Source: Leptolyngbya sp. CCY15150 (GTDB taxonomy: Bacteria > Cyanobacteriota > Cyanobacteriia > RECH01). From it: DNA of 64,000 nucleotides. Shown here piece after piece: positions 63,986 through 64,000 of this stretch (its first letter is position 1; every line of letters begins with the position of its first letter). A model generated the notes under the pieces. The model did no database searches. It worked only from the letters and a program-made list of their open reading frames with translations, and had not been told where the DNA came from. Location: assembly GCF_016888135.1 (NCBI RefSeq), contig NZ_JACSWB010000147.1, positions 62,001 through 126,000 on the forward strand, in the 5' to 3' direction. The position numbers were made by a program, and so were the translations under genes.

Positions 63986-64000
63986 CTTCAACATCATCTC

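Overview
The window is cyanobacterial chromosome. The octamer GCGATCGC (HIP1) recurs throughout, and the gene content is typical of cyanobacteria: Ycf51, glucosylglycerol-phosphate synthase, a nirA-nrtABCD-narB nitrate operon, a DUF3769 outer-membrane protein, a CHASE2-kinase and a CIRCE-controlled solo groL. Glucosylglycerol (GG) synthesis suggests a moderately salt-tolerant organism. The fairly high GC content and gene mix would suit a Leptolyngbya-like filamentous cyanobacterium, but that placement is inference.

Layout. 0-7.4 kb: GG osmolyte locus, with a partial GG hydrolase (minus strand) divergent from ggpS, then glpD, gpsA and an MFS/GPH-type sugar permease. 7.4-13 kb: minus-strand genes for an aminotransferase, a glycerol-dehydrogenase-family enzyme, Ycf51, SufU, an SDR and IlvE. 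13.5-20 kb: COQ4-like protein, murD, CIRCE-groL, def, a small membrane protein and chrA. 20-24.6 kb: accessory patch with a large NACHT NTPase, a RelE-type toxin/antitoxin pair and the decayed tail of a second NACHT-like gene. 24.6-34.5 kb: the complete nitrate assimilation operon behind a canonical NtcA promoter. 34.9-42.3 kb: vanadium haloperoxidase, AraC-methyltransferase fusion, MATE pump, DUF3592 protein, methyltransferase, and a TPP riboswitch upstream of a sodium:solute symporter.

42.2-46.9 kb is a HIP1-free, AT-rich island. It holds a HigB/HigA-like pair, an integron attC-like stem, a P-loop ATPase with zinc ribbon and winged helix, and a 32-codon remnant of an integron-type tyrosine recombinase. 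46.3-64 kb returns to core-type genes: cobH, CHASE2-kinase, pepP, a GGCT-fold protein, an oligopeptide-type permease, ROK glucokinase, a degenerate histidine kinase facing an OmpR-type regulator with an atypical receiver, sfsA, yajQ, a MAPEG protein, a DprA/LOG-fold protein, yidD, an AI-2E-family permease and the DUF3769 outer-membrane protein.

How the genes work together. In the GG locus glpD and gpsA handle glycerol-3-phosphate, the acceptor used by GgpS, while the hydrolase would break GG down. In the nitrate operon NrtABCD imports nitrate, NarB reduces it to nitrite and NirA reduces nitrite to ammonium. The best candidates for undescribed biology are the attC/toxin-antitoxin/ATPase island, the NACHT-TA-NACHT-remnant arrangement, and the riboswitch-controlled symporter whose leader carries a palindromic mobile-type repeat. 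No tRNA, rRNA, CRISPR array or intact transposase gene was seen.
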